The notes below the pieces were generated by a model. It had not been told where the DNA came from. It made no database searches and saw only the letters and a program-made list of their open reading frames with translations. A stretch of DNA of 55,911 nt from an uncultured Limosilactobacillus sp. (GTDB taxonomy: Bacteria; Bacillota; Bacilli; Lactobacillales; Lactobacillaceae), in contig CALVGV010000014.1 in the NCBI GenBank assembly GCA_944327195.1, forward strand, positions 1-55,911, read 5' to 3'. This document shows positions 41,161 to 48,598 of the stretch, one piece after another. The position numbers and the translations under genes are program-made. The first letter of the stretch is position 1, and each line of letters starts with the position of its first letter.

Positions 41161-42352
41161 GGCGCGCGCCTCCCTTCGGCCAGGCCAGCAGGAGAGCCAG
41201 GCTAACCAGGCTGGCGAGGGCGCCGATCACCAGGTCGCCGGAAAAGGCCGCCGCGATGCTGGTGGTGGCCAGCTTGCCGGTGATCAGCGGGACGGTGAAG
41301 GAGGCCAGGCTGCCGAAGAAGTAGAAGCAGCCGGTGACCAGGCCGTGGCGGCCGGGGAAGAGGCGCATGAAGAGGGTCAACCCGGTTTGCATGATCCCCC
41401 CGGCGGCGGTCAGGCCAAAGACCAGCGCGCAGGCGGCGGCCACCAGCGGCTGACTGCCGCGAGTGATCAGGCCGGCCAAGGCGAGGGTGGCAACCAGGTT
41501 GAAGGCCACCAGGATCCCCCGCTCGTGGCCGGGGCGGTTGAGGAGGACGAAGAGGAGGCCGACGCCGAGGAGTGAGCCGAGGCTGTAGAGGGAGAGGAGG
41601 AAGTGGGCGCTGGTGGTGGTCAGCTGCAACCGGCGCTGGGCAAAGAGGGTGACCCACTGGGTGAACCAGATCATCAGCGCCATCGACAGGTAACCGTAGG
41701 CCAGCAGGAGACCGGTGGCCAAGCGGGCGCGACCGGCCTGGCCCGGGGCCGTGGATTTGGCCTGGACCGGCGGGGCCGGGGGAAAGCTGACCGTCGCCAG
41801 GTTGGCGAAGTTGGCCAGCAGGAGGGCGGCGAAGAAAAGGAAGGACCAGCCGAACCACCAGTGGTGGGTGGTCAGGCTCGCCACCAGCAGGGGGAGGACA
41901 AACTCGCCGGCCGACATTGCCCCCTTCAAGAGGACGGTGCCGCTGCCCTTGCCGGCGCTGAGTTCGACCAGCAGGGGGTAGGTGCCGGCGTCGAGGGCGG
42001 CGTTGGCCACCCCGGCCAGGATTGCCAGCCCGTAGGCCAACCAAACGGCCGGGTGGGCCAACATGCCGAGGGCGAAGAGCAGGTAGCAGGCCATCCCGAG
42101 GGCAACGAAGGTCCGCCGCGAGAAGCGATCGGCGAAGCGGCCGGTCAGCGGGTAGCCGATAAGCCGGCCGATGCCGACGCCGGAGATGACGAAGGAGACC
42201 GTCGCCAACGGCACCTGCCAGCTGGCAGCGAGGGCCGGCATGTTCTGGGCGAGGATGATCAGGCCCATGCCGTGGATGAAGTAGTTGAGGTAGAGGGTCA
42301 GTTTGAGTCGCCAGGTACTAGTGCTGGTGGCCCGGGGAAGGGAATTTTCCAT
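41153..42352 (-). CDS. MFS transporter heading the aromatic amino-acid operon
   Basis: A 399-residue, 12-segment major facilitator protein. Motif A appears as YPLTGRFADRFSRRTF between segments 2 and 3. AAAGGAG precedes ATG 42352; the longer frame to 42412 runs into the leader terminator. Being first in an operon with chorismate and tyrosine genes, it may move shikimate, quinate or an aromatic amino acid; that is inferred from context. The gene starts 50 bases after the attenuator. Confidence 0.85.
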   Translation of the reverse strand: MENSLPRATSTSTWRLKLTLYLNYFIHGMGLIILAQNMPALAASWQVPLATVSFVISGVGIGRLIGYPLTGRFADRFSRRTFVALGMACYLLFALGMLAHPAVWLAYGLAILAGVANAALDAGTYPLLVELSAGKGSGTVLLKGAMSAGEFVLPLLVASLTTHHWWFGWSFLFFAALLLANFANLATVSFPPAPPVQAKSTAPGQAGRARLATGLLLAYGYLSMALMIWFTQWVTLFAQRRLQLTTTSAHFLLSLYSLGSLLGVGLLFVLLNRPGHERGILVAFNLVATLALAGLITRGSQPLVAAACALVFGLTAAGGIMQTGLTLFMRLFPGRHGLVTGCFYFFGSLASFTVPLITGKLATTSIAAAFSGDLVIGALASLVSLALLLAWPKGGARHD

Positions 42353-42401
42353 GGGAGGCTCCTTTGGATGCTGGGGAAAAGCGACCAGCCGGGAAGGCAA
42401 C

Positions 42402-42441
42402 AAAAAAGCCAACCGGCTGCGGGGAACGCAATCCGGTTGGC
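42402..42441 (-). terminator. Attenuator terminator of the aromatic operon
   Basis: GCCAACCGG (42433-42441 strand partner) and CCGGTTGGC (42408-42416 partner) form a perfect 9-bp stem followed by TTTTTT on the minus strand. It stands between the leader peptide and the first structural gene. A competing upstream segment (CCGGCCAATC, about 42475-42485) could pair with GATTGCC...CCGG as an antiterminator. Confidence 0.75.
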
Positions 42442-42553
42442 AATCAATAATTTAACGGTGGCTCCGCTAACGATTGGCCGGCCTAGATTTCAGCCAGGAC
42501 CAGTTACTTTGCCCCGGCACGAACGTCCCCGTCCGCACCGTGCGCGGACGTAA

Positions 42554-42589
42554 CTATCCAAGGGCAAAATAATAGGTCGGCACAAACAT
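42554..42589 (-). CDS. Aromatic leader peptide MFVPTYYFALG
   Basis: An 11-codon ORF with AAAGGAG nine bases before its ATG. Four of eleven residues are aromatic (Phe, Tyr, Tyr, Phe). It lies directly after a consensus promoter and before nested hairpins (GTCCGC / GCGGAC, about 42530-42550) and an intrinsic terminator, followed by tyrosine-pathway genes. This is the layout of a ribosome-mediated attenuator: stalling at scarce Tyr-tRNA or Phe-tRNA would favour an antiterminator. I see no T-box core here. Confidence 0.65.
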   Translation of the reverse strand: MFVPTYYFALG

Positions 42590-42622
42590 TAGCAAGAACT
42601 CCTTTCGAAAATGGTTGCTATT

Positions 42623-42651
42623 ATTAAAGCATTCTAATTTTCGCCTGTCAA
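42623..42651 (-). promoter_or_regulatory. Promoter of the aromatic operon
   Basis: TTGACA (42646-42651), 17 bp, TTTAAT (42623-42628) on the minus strand. It begins eight bases from the alsD stop, so alsSD read-through can also enter the attenuator. Confidence 0.75.
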
Positions 42652-42658
42652 GCAGAAA

Positions 42659-43366
42659 TTAACCCTCGGCCTGGGCGATTTGCTCCTGGAGGCGGGCGGC
42701 GTCAACTTTCCCCCGGCGAAATTCCGCATCGGCAACCGGGAAGTGCTGGTCGAGCTGGTCGAAGACCTGGAGGTCGCCGGTCAGGTGCGGGGCGCTAAAG
42801 GAAAGCAGGTGGCCGGCGAACTGGCGGTCGTCGCTGAGGAAGTGGAGGTGCCAGCCGGCGGCGGTAACGGTGCCGAAGATCGCCGGGGCAAAGTAGCCGA
42901 TGATCGTCCCGCTCACCCGGTCGCGGTGGAAGGTCGGCTGCCCCTTGGCCACCTCCAGCAGGCTCGGGTAGGGGCGTCCTTGCTTGGGCGCCACCCGGAC
43001 GGTGATGTCCTCAACCGTGCCGTGGAGGCGGAGGGCGGCGAAGACGTTGGTCAATTCGTGGCGGGCCACGAAGTCCTGGTTGAGGGCGGCGAAGTCAACC
43101 CGGTCCAGGCTCAGCGCGGTCAGGTCGGCCGGCTGGTGAACCGAGGCGAAGGGAAGGGTGACCTGGTCGTCGGTGACGTGGTGGACGGCCCCGGTGGAGT
43201 CGGCTTGGTAGACCTCGTTGTCCAGGATGACCACCTCGCCGTCGAGGCCATCGAAGGTGCCGATCCCGCACGAGCCGTGCTGCATTAGGTCGCCGAGGCT
43301 GATCGTGCCGCCGAGGTTGCCGGCCATCAGGGCGGCCAGGGTGCCGTGTTCAAAGAGTTTGCTGAT
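42659..43366 (-). CDS. alsD: Alpha-acetolactate decarboxylase, apparent ATC start
   Basis: A 235-residue enzyme turning acetolactate into acetoin. The conserved fold is clear: HGSCGIGTFDGLDGEV, LPFASVHQP, the zinc region ending GWHLHFLSDDRQFAGH. The family N terminus (SKLFEHGTLAALMAG) is encoded in frame upstream of the first ATG (43327), and there is no ATG, GTG or TTG before the alsS stop. GAAAGGAAG lies seven bases before ATC at 43364-43366, which sits exactly where related proteins have Met. I therefore start at ATC. Follows alsS by 15 bases. Confidence 0.85.
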   Translation of the reverse strand: MSKLFEHGTLAALMAGNLGGTISLGDLMQHGSCGIGTFDGLDGEVVILDNEVYQADSTGAVHHVTDDQVTLPFASVHQPADLTALSLDRVDFAALNQDFVARHELTNVFAALRLHGTVEDITVRVAPKQGRPYPSLLEVAKGQPTFHRDRVSGTIIGYFAPAIFGTVTAAGWHLHFLSDDRQFAGHLLSFSAPHLTGDLQVFDQLDQHFPVADAEFRRGKVDAARLQEQIAQAEG

Positions 43367-43381
43367 AAGATTACTTCCTTT

Positions 43382-45061
43382 CTATCCGAGCTGGGAATCA
43401 ATCAGGTTGCCGGCCAGCTCCTGGTTCTTGCGGTAGTCAACCGGAACGTCGACCACGACCGGGCCGGCGGTGGCAAAGGCCTGCTTCATGACCGCTTGCA
43501 GGTCGCTCGGCTGGTTGACCCGCAGGCCGGTGGCGCCGAAGCTCTCGGCGTACTTGACCAGGTCAACGGTGCCGAAGTCGACCCCGGCGGCGCTTGGGTA
43601 CTTCAGTTCCTCCTGGAACTTGACCATGTCGTAGTGGCCGCCGTCGTTCCAGACGACCACCACCAGGTTGAGCTTCTGCTTGACGGCGGTGGCCAGCTCG
43701 GCCCCGGAGAAGAGGAAGCCACCGTCGCCGCAGACGGCGACCGCCTTCTTTTCGGGGTGGAGCATGGCTGCGACCATCGCCCACGGCAGGCCGACGCCGA
43801 GGGTCTGCATCCCGTTGCTGATCAGCAGGTGGCGCGGTTGGTAGCAGCGGAAGTGGCGGGCCATCCAGATGTAGTGGGAGCCAACGTCGAGGGCGACGAT
43901 CGTGTCGTCGTCAACCTGGTTCTGGAGGGCGTGGACGATCGCCAGCGGGTGCGAGGCGGTGGTGCTTTCCGGCACCGGCTCGTTGCGGTCGGCGTTCAGT
44001 TGGTCCTTGAAGGCGGCTAGGGTCGGCTTGGCGGCCGCCGGGTAGGTGAACCCGGCCAGCAGATCGGTCAGCTGGTTGAGGCTGGTGGCCAGGTCGCCGA
44101 CCAGTTGCAGCTCGGGGGTGAACTGGTTGTCGATCTGGGCGGCCTGGGTGTCGAGGGAAACGATCCGCAGCTGGCCCTCCTTGTTCCAGTTGCGCGGCTC
44201 ATACTCGATCGCGTCGTAGCCGACGGTGAGCACCAGGTCACTTTGCTGGAGGAGCTGGTCGCCGACCTGGTTGCGGAAGAGGCCGATCCGGCCGAAGTAG
44301 GACTGGTCCTCGAGTTCGCGCGGGATCACCCCGGCGGCCTGGAAGGTCTCGACCACCGGGAAGGCGAAGTTCTGCAGGAGCTTGCGCAGGGCAGCAACGG
44401 TCGCCGGAGCGGCGCCGCGTTGGCCGACCAGGATTACCGGCAGCCGGCTGGCCTTGATCAAGTCGGCCAGCTTGGCTAGCCCGGTAGGGGCGGCCGGGCC
44501 AAGGCTGGGCTGCGGAGCAATCGTTAGCGGCTGGCCGCTGACCGGGGCGTCGTCGACGTCTTGGGGAAGGCTGACGAAGCTGGCCCCCTTGATTGGCCCC
44601 TGGCTGGCGGCGAAGGCGTTGGCCATGATCTCGGCGATGTTGTTTTCGTCCTGGATCTCGGCGCTGTAGCGGGTAATCGGCGCCATGATCGCCGTCGACG
44701 GCGTGCTCTGGTGGGTCAGCCGGTGGAGGTCCTTGCGTGGCACCTGGCCGCCGATGGCCAGCACCGGGTCGCCCTCGGCGTTGGCGGTCATCAGGCCGGT
44801 TGCCAGGTTGCCGACCCCGGGGCCGGACGTGGTGATCGCCACCCCGGTCTTGCCGGTCAACCGCCCGTAGGCTTGGGCCATGAAGACGGCGTTTTGCTCG
44901 TGGCGGGTTACGATTAACTTGGGATTGCCGGTGCTCTCCTGGCCGTCGAGGGCCTCGAAAAGGCGGTCGATCTTGGCTCCGGGGATGCCGAAGACCAGGT
45001 CAACCCCGTGCTGGCGCAGGCTGTCGACCATGACGTCGGCGCCGTACTGCTTGTTTCCCAT
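43382..45061 (-). CDS. alsS: Catabolic acetolactate synthase
   Basis: A 559-residue thiamine-diphosphate enzyme joining two pyruvates into acetolactate. VFGIPGAKIDRLFEAL near the N terminus carries the cofactor-activating region. The ThDP/Mg2+ motif reads GDGGFLFSGAELATA, followed by NDGGHYDM. Length and lack of a separate regulatory subunit fit AlsS. Start is ATG 45061 after GAGGTGA. An extended -10 (TGCTACAAT, near 45128-45136) lies upstream. Forms the acetoin operon with alsD. Confidence 0.94.
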   Translation of the reverse strand: MGNKQYGADVMVDSLRQHGVDLVFGIPGAKIDRLFEALDGQESTGNPKLIVTRHEQNAVFMAQAYGRLTGKTGVAITTSGPGVGNLATGLMTANAEGDPVLAIGGQVPRKDLHRLTHQSTPSTAIMAPITRYSAEIQDENNIAEIMANAFAASQGPIKGASFVSLPQDVDDAPVSGQPLTIAPQPSLGPAAPTGLAKLADLIKASRLPVILVGQRGAAPATVAALRKLLQNFAFPVVETFQAAGVIPRELEDQSYFGRIGLFRNQVGDQLLQQSDLVLTVGYDAIEYEPRNWNKEGQLRIVSLDTQAAQIDNQFTPELQLVGDLATSLNQLTDLLAGFTYPAAAKPTLAAFKDQLNADRNEPVPESTTASHPLAIVHALQNQVDDDTIVALDVGSHYIWMARHFRCYQPRHLLISNGMQTLGVGLPWAMVAAMLHPEKKAVAVCGDGGFLFSGAELATAVKQKLNLVVVVWNDGGHYDMVKFQEELKYPSAAGVDFGTVDLVKYAESFGATGLRVNQPSDLQAVMKQAFATAGPVVVDVPVDYRKNQELAGNLIDSQLG

Positions 45062-45172
45062 ATTGGTCACCTCAATTCATTGTGTAACGGGCCGGTGGGT
45101 TAGCGCGGCCACCGCCCGTCCGCCCCCATTGTAGCAAAGCAAAGGGAAGGGGGGATAATAATTTGGGGACGA

Positions 45173-45208
45173 AAAACCGGGGGCGGCCAGATAGGCCGCT
45201 CCCGGTGA
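45173..45208 (-). terminator. Terminator after the MerR gene
   Basis: ACCGGGAGCGGCC pairs with GGCCGCCCCCGGT, then T5 on the minus strand. Confidence 0.85.
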
Positions 45209-45217
45209 GAGCAAGTA

Positions 45218-45733
45218 CTAATGATGATGGTCGCGGTTTCGGTAGTCCTTCACCTGGCGAAAGCGGCGGGCGGCCGCCTCCTGGCCCTGGGCCTTGAGGT
45301 GGGCGACGTACTGGTCGGCCAGGTCCGGGGTGACCTCGGTGGTGCCGGGAACCAGGTGGATGGCCTCGGTGCCGGCGGCGAGGGCGGTCTGGTAGTACCA
45401 CTCCTTGAACTTGAGGTAGGCCAGGGTGTCTTCCAGGTCGGCAATCTGGCCGCGCAGGTCCGCCTCGTGCTGGGCCAATAGGCGGGCGCGCTCGGCCAAA
45501 GTCGAATCGCCGATCAGGCGGAGCTGGATGAACTGGGCGATCTCGGCCACGCTCACCCCGGCGTTTTTCAGGCAGATGATCGTCCGCATCAGGTGGAGGT
45601 CGTTATCCGTGAAGGTCCGCCGCCCCTGGGCGTTGCGCTTGACGAAGGGGAGGAGGCCAGCCTTGTCGTAGTAGCGGATGGTGTCAATTGAGATGCCGAG
45701 CTGCTGGGCGGCCTGGCCGATGCTGTAGTTCAT
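45218..45733 (-). CDS. MerR family transcriptional regulator
   Basis: A 171-residue MerR-type activator. The winged HTH is IGQAAQQLGISIDTIRYYDK at residues 5-24, with the wing FVKRNAQGRRTF. A dimerising helix (about 80-120) follows. The C terminus ends in three His. Third gene of the SRPBCC-SDR-MerR operon, whose promoter has MerR architecture, so it probably autoregulates the operon. No metal-binding Cys set is visible. Confidence 0.9.
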   Translation of the reverse strand: MNYSIGQAAQQLGISIDTIRYYDKAGLLPFVKRNAQGRRTFTDNDLHLMRTIICLKNAGVSVAEIAQFIQLRLIGDSTLAERARLLAQHEADLRGQIADLEDTLAYLKFKEWYYQTALAAGTEAIHLVPGTTEVTPDLADQYVAHLKAQGQEAAARRFRQVKDYRNRDHHH

Positions 45734-45750
45734 GAGTCTTTCCTTTCTGC

Positions 45751-46575
45751 TTAGTCGTCAACGGCGAGGGCCCGCTCCCGTTGCCCCTTGATTTCGCCCA
45801 CCAGCGTGGTGAGGTTGGCCAGGCCGCCCTCGTAGGCAAACTGGCCGAGCGGCAGGTGGTCGGGGAAGTCGCCGCTGGTGACGACTTCGATGATGGCGCG
45901 GGCGATCTTGGCCGGGTTGCCCGGCGACTGGGTGACAAAGTTGCCGGCGGTGGCCACCGTCTCCTTGAAGGCGGCGTAATCGGCGATCTGGGGAACCACC
46001 TTGCCGGCGGCGCTGCCGGCCCACTGGGTCCGCGCCCCGCTCGGCTCAACCGTTAGTACCCGGATCCCCAGCGGGCCGACTTCCTGGCGGAGGGCGGCCG
46101 AGTAGCCCTCAACGGCGTACTTGCTGGCCGAGTAAAAGCCCATCGTCGGCAGGGTGGTCAGGGCGAGGGCCGAGGAGAGGTTGACGATTACCCCCTGGCC
46201 CTGCTTGCGAAGCTGGGGCAAGAAGGCCGTGGTCACTGCGGCCAGGCCGAAGAAGTTGACCTCAAACATCTGCCGTACCCGGGCCGGGTCGCTTTCCTCG
46301 ATCGTGGCGAAGTAGCCCAGGCCGGCGTTGTTGACCAGGACGTCGATTTGGTCGCTGAAGGCCAGGCTGGCGGCCACCGCGGCGGCAATTTGTTCCGGCT
46401 CGGTGACGTCGAGGGCCAGCTTCTTGATCTGGCCGTGGTCGTACCGGTCGAGGTAGGCCAGGTCGCTTAGCTTGCGGGCGGTGGCGATCAGCTTGACTTC
46501 TTCCAGTTGGGCCAGCTGGGTGGCCAGTTGCTTGCCAAAGCCGCTCGAGCTGCCGGTGATAAACCATGTTTTCAT
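45751..46575 (-). CDS. Short-chain dehydrogenase/reductase
   Basis: A 274-residue classical SDR. The cofactor motif TGSSSGFG is at residues 7-14, NNAGLGYF follows, and the catalytic Ser and YSASK motif lie near residues 138-160. AAGGAAG precedes ATG 46575; the longer frame into the neighbour was rejected. It sits between SRPBCC and MerR genes. Substrate unknown. Confidence 0.92.
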   Translation of the reverse strand: MKTWFITGSSSGFGKQLATQLAQLEEVKLIATARKLSDLAYLDRYDHGQIKKLALDVTEPEQIAAAVAASLAFSDQIDVLVNNAGLGYFATIEESDPARVRQMFEVNFFGLAAVTTAFLPQLRKQGQGVIVNLSSALALTTLPTMGFYSASKYAVEGYSAALRQEVGPLGIRVLTVEPSGARTQWAGSAAGKVVPQIADYAAFKETVATAGNFVTQSPGNPAKIARAIIEVVTSGDFPDHLPLGQFAYEGGLANLTTLVGEIKGQRERALAVDD

Positions 46576-46594
46576 GATGATCTTCCTTTCTATT

Positions 46595-47101
46595 CTAATC
46601 CGTGGCCGAGATTGCGGCCAGCCCGTCGAGCCAGGCCTGGTGACCGTTGAGCATCGGGTTGGGGCGTTGGGTGGCCAGCTGCTTGGCGGCGGGGCCAAGC
46701 TGGGACTCCTGGGTAAGGAGGCGGACCCGCTTGCCGGGCAGTTCCTCCAGCAGGAAGGCGTGGTAAACGTCGATGGCGTTGGCGGCCTCGTCATTGTTCC
46801 AGCCGTGCCAGGCGATCCGCGCCACCCCGCCGGTTGGGGCCTCTAGCTCCATCACCTGGGCCTCGATCGGGAAGCCGAAGGTGTCGAAGTGGAAGCGCTC
46901 GGCGAAGTGGAGCTCCGGGCTGGTTTGGTCGGCCAGGTGGATGTTGGTGGCGTTGTCGTAGTATTTTTCCCATTCGCTGGTGTCGACCAGGTAGTGCCAG
47001 ACGGTGGCCAGGTCGCGGTTGGCGACGATCACCTCGTTGGAAACGAAGTTATCGGTGGTCCCGGGCAAGAAGCGGGTGGGGAAGTTGATTTGGTGTAGCA
47101 T
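46595..47101 (-). CDS. SRPBCC (START/polyketide cyclase-like) protein
   Basis: A 168-residue helix-grip protein. VIVANRDLATVWHYLVDTSEW at the N-terminal third is the usual start of the fold (positions 46985-47045 or so), and AFLLEELPGKRVRLLTQES precedes the C-terminal long helix. Such proteins bind hydrophobic ligands. First gene of its operon behind a MerR-type promoter. Confidence 0.8.
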   Translation of the reverse strand: MLHQINFPTRFLPGTTDNFVSNEVIVANRDLATVWHYLVDTSEWEKYYDNATNIHLADQTSPELHFAERFHFDTFGFPIEAQVMELEAPTGGVARIAWHGWNNDEAANAIDVYHAFLLEELPGKRVRLLTQESQLGPAAKQLATQRPNPMLNGHQAWLDGLAAISATD

Positions 47102-47143
47102 GTAATTCCTTCTTTCTGGTTGGCAAAGTGACTAACTGCTCTT

Positions 47144-47174
47144 AGCCTACATGCTGGAGTTGACTCCAGGACAA
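47144..47174 (-). promoter_or_regulatory. MerR-type promoter with 19-bp spacer
   Basis: TTGTCC (47169-47174) and TAGGCT (47144-47149) are 19 bp apart. The spacer holds the perfect dyad CTGGAGT-C-AACTCCAG-like repeat, as expected of promoters untwisted by MerR activators. Confidence 0.65.
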
Positions 47175-47251
47175 GCCCCTTTTTCAATTTTTTTGCAAAA
47201 AGGACTAGTAATTTCGCGGCGGATCTAGTAAGATAGTTTTTGTTGTTAAAC

Positions 47252-47323
47252 GCGCCCTTAGTGTAATGGATCGCACGTGAGATTCCGGTTCTCGAGATCG
47301 GGGTTCGACTCCCCGGGGGCGCA
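47252..47323 (+). tRNA. tRNA-Arg (CCG)
   Basis: A 72-nt cloverleaf. Acceptor GCGCCCT pairs with GGGGCGC, and the anticodon loop is TTCCGGT. The T-loop is TTCGACT. No encoded CCA. Reads the CGG codon, common in this GC-rich genome. Confidence 0.93.
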
Positions 47324-47347
47324 TTAAGAATTGAATATTCTTAAGAT

Positions 47348-47431
47348 GCCCCAGTGGCGGAACTGGCAGACGCGCAACGTTCAGGTCGTTGTATGGGTAA
47401 CCATGTACAGGTTCGAATCCTGTTTGGGGCA
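47348..47431 (+). tRNA. tRNA-Leu (CAG)
   Basis: An 84-nt class II tRNA with a long variable arm. Anticodon stem-loop is CAACG-TTCAGGT-CGTTG, and the T-arm holds GGTTCGAATCC. Follows tRNA-Arg by 24 nt, likely one transcript. Confidence 0.94.
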
Positions 47432-47441
47432 CTATTAAAAG

Positions 47442-47471
47442 GCCGTTATCCTTGAGATGACGGCTTTTTTT
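47442..47471 (+). terminator. tRNA operon terminator
   Basis: GCCGTTATC pairs with GATGACGGC, followed by T7. Confidence 0.8.
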
Positions 47472-47557
47472 ATATTACAAAGGTGATTATTTGCGGAAAA
47501 TTGATGACAGGGTGATGACGGGGAGCTAGTCCGAAGGGCCCTGGGAGTGGGTAGACG

Positions 47558-47603
47558 AACAAAGCCTCAGTTCTGTGCGCTTGCACGGTTCTGAGGCTTT
47601 GTT
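47558..47603. other. Perfect 13-bp hairpin
   Basis: AACAAAGCCTCAG pairs with CTGAGGCTTTGTT, and the loop has its own GTGC/GCAC pairing. No T tail longer than three, so it may be a terminator for either side or part of a small RNA. Confidence 0.5.
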
Positions 47604-47622
47604 GCGTTCAAAACTGGCGACC

Positions 47623-47656
47623 AAAAATCCCCGCGCGCCAAGTCGGCACCGGGGAT
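47623..47656 (-). terminator. Terminator of the third Ser-rich lipoprotein
   Basis: ATCCCCG / CGGGGAT stem with T5 on the minus strand. Confidence 0.75.
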
Positions 47657-47673
47657 GGATCGGTCAATTTGAA

Positions 47674-48330
47674 CTAGTAGTCACTCGACTTCAGCAGGTC
47701 GGCGGCGCCGTTGACCTCGCTTCGCTGGGAAGGGGTCTGGTAGTAGTCGTCCTTCAGGGCGGAAACGGTGGTCGTCTTGGTTTCGCCGGAGCCATCGTAG
47801 TCGGTCGGGATCTTGATGGTTACCTGATCGCCGTCGACCTTGTAGAAGAGGTAGCTCAGGAGGCTGCCGTTGGCGGTGACGTAGCTGTAGCCATCGGTGT
47901 CGTCGCTCGGGTCGTCGCTGTGGTGAACCCCGTAGGCCATCGTCCCGTCGGCCAAGTACTGCTTGAACCAGTCCGGCTCCTCCTTGAAGGCGACCATCAC
48001 GCCAATCGTCTTGTCGGTGACCTTGTTGGCGGTGCTACCGTGCGGGGCCTTGTAGTCCCCGTCGGCGGAGCTGGTCGCGGCGCTTTCGGAGCTGGTGGAA
48101 GTGCTACTGGCCTTGCTAGTGGAGCTGGCCCCCAGGTCGTCAATTGAATCGTCGCTGCTGGCGCTTGCGGAGTGACTCGCCCGGTGGCTGGAACTGGTGC
48201 TGCTGGACTTGGCCACCAGCTGGGCCTTGCTGCTCTCGTGGCTGGTCTGGCTCCCGCAGGCGGTCAGCAAGAGGCCGCTGCTGACCAGGGCCAGCCCAAC
48301 CAGGAGCTTGGGCATCGGTGAAAGGGTCAT
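47674..48330 (-). CDS. Ser-rich secreted lipoprotein of unknown function (3 of 3)
   Basis: A 218-residue predicted lipoprotein. Signal peptide with lipobox LTAC (Cys about residue 25), then a Ser/Ala/Thr linker of about 70 residues. The C-terminal domain has KTIGVMVAFKEEPDWFKQYL and YSYVTANGSLLSYLFYKVDGDQ (positions about 47830-48020). GGAGGAGGAAAG precedes ATG 48330. No function recognised. Confidence 0.78.
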   Translation of the reverse strand: MTLSPMPKLLVGLALVSSGLLLTACGSQTSHESSKAQLVAKSSSTSSSHRASHSASASSDDSIDDLGASSTSKASSTSTSSESAATSSADGDYKAPHGSTANKVTDKTIGVMVAFKEEPDWFKQYLADGTMAYGVHHSDDPSDDTDGYSYVTANGSLLSYLFYKVDGDQVTIKIPTDYDGSGETKTTTVSALKDDYYQTPSQRSEVNGAADLLKSSDY

Positions 48331-48534
48331 TGTTCTTTCCTCCTCCAAATGATTCCTCGCCGATGATAGCACGTTCCCCGCCGTTTGTGACGATAAAATG
48401 ATGGATTTGAGAAGGAAATATTAATCAAGGCTGAGTAATCCTGAAGCTAGCTGAAGTTGACTAGCCGGAAATGGCGAGCCGGGCGCCGGGGACGGGGAAA
48501 AGCTTAAGTATTCCTTAACCATCGAGAAGATTTG

Positions 48535-48553
48535 TGCAACCGCTTTCTATAAT
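48535..48553 (+). promoter_or_regulatory. -10 box with overlapping cre-like site, YfcC gene
   Basis: TATAAT (48548-48553) directly abuts TGCAACCGCTTTCT (48535-48548), which matches 12 of 14 cre positions. Suggests catabolite control. Confidence 0.5.
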
Positions 48554-48598
48554 GGAAGCCGTAAGCAATTATTAATTGATAGATTGGGAGTGTGTGCA

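Noticed and set aside
42459-42475. T-box core in the aromatic operon leader (GGAGCCACCG)
   Set aside because: Only a loose match to the T-box consensus, no specifier stem, and the leader peptide explains the terminator better.
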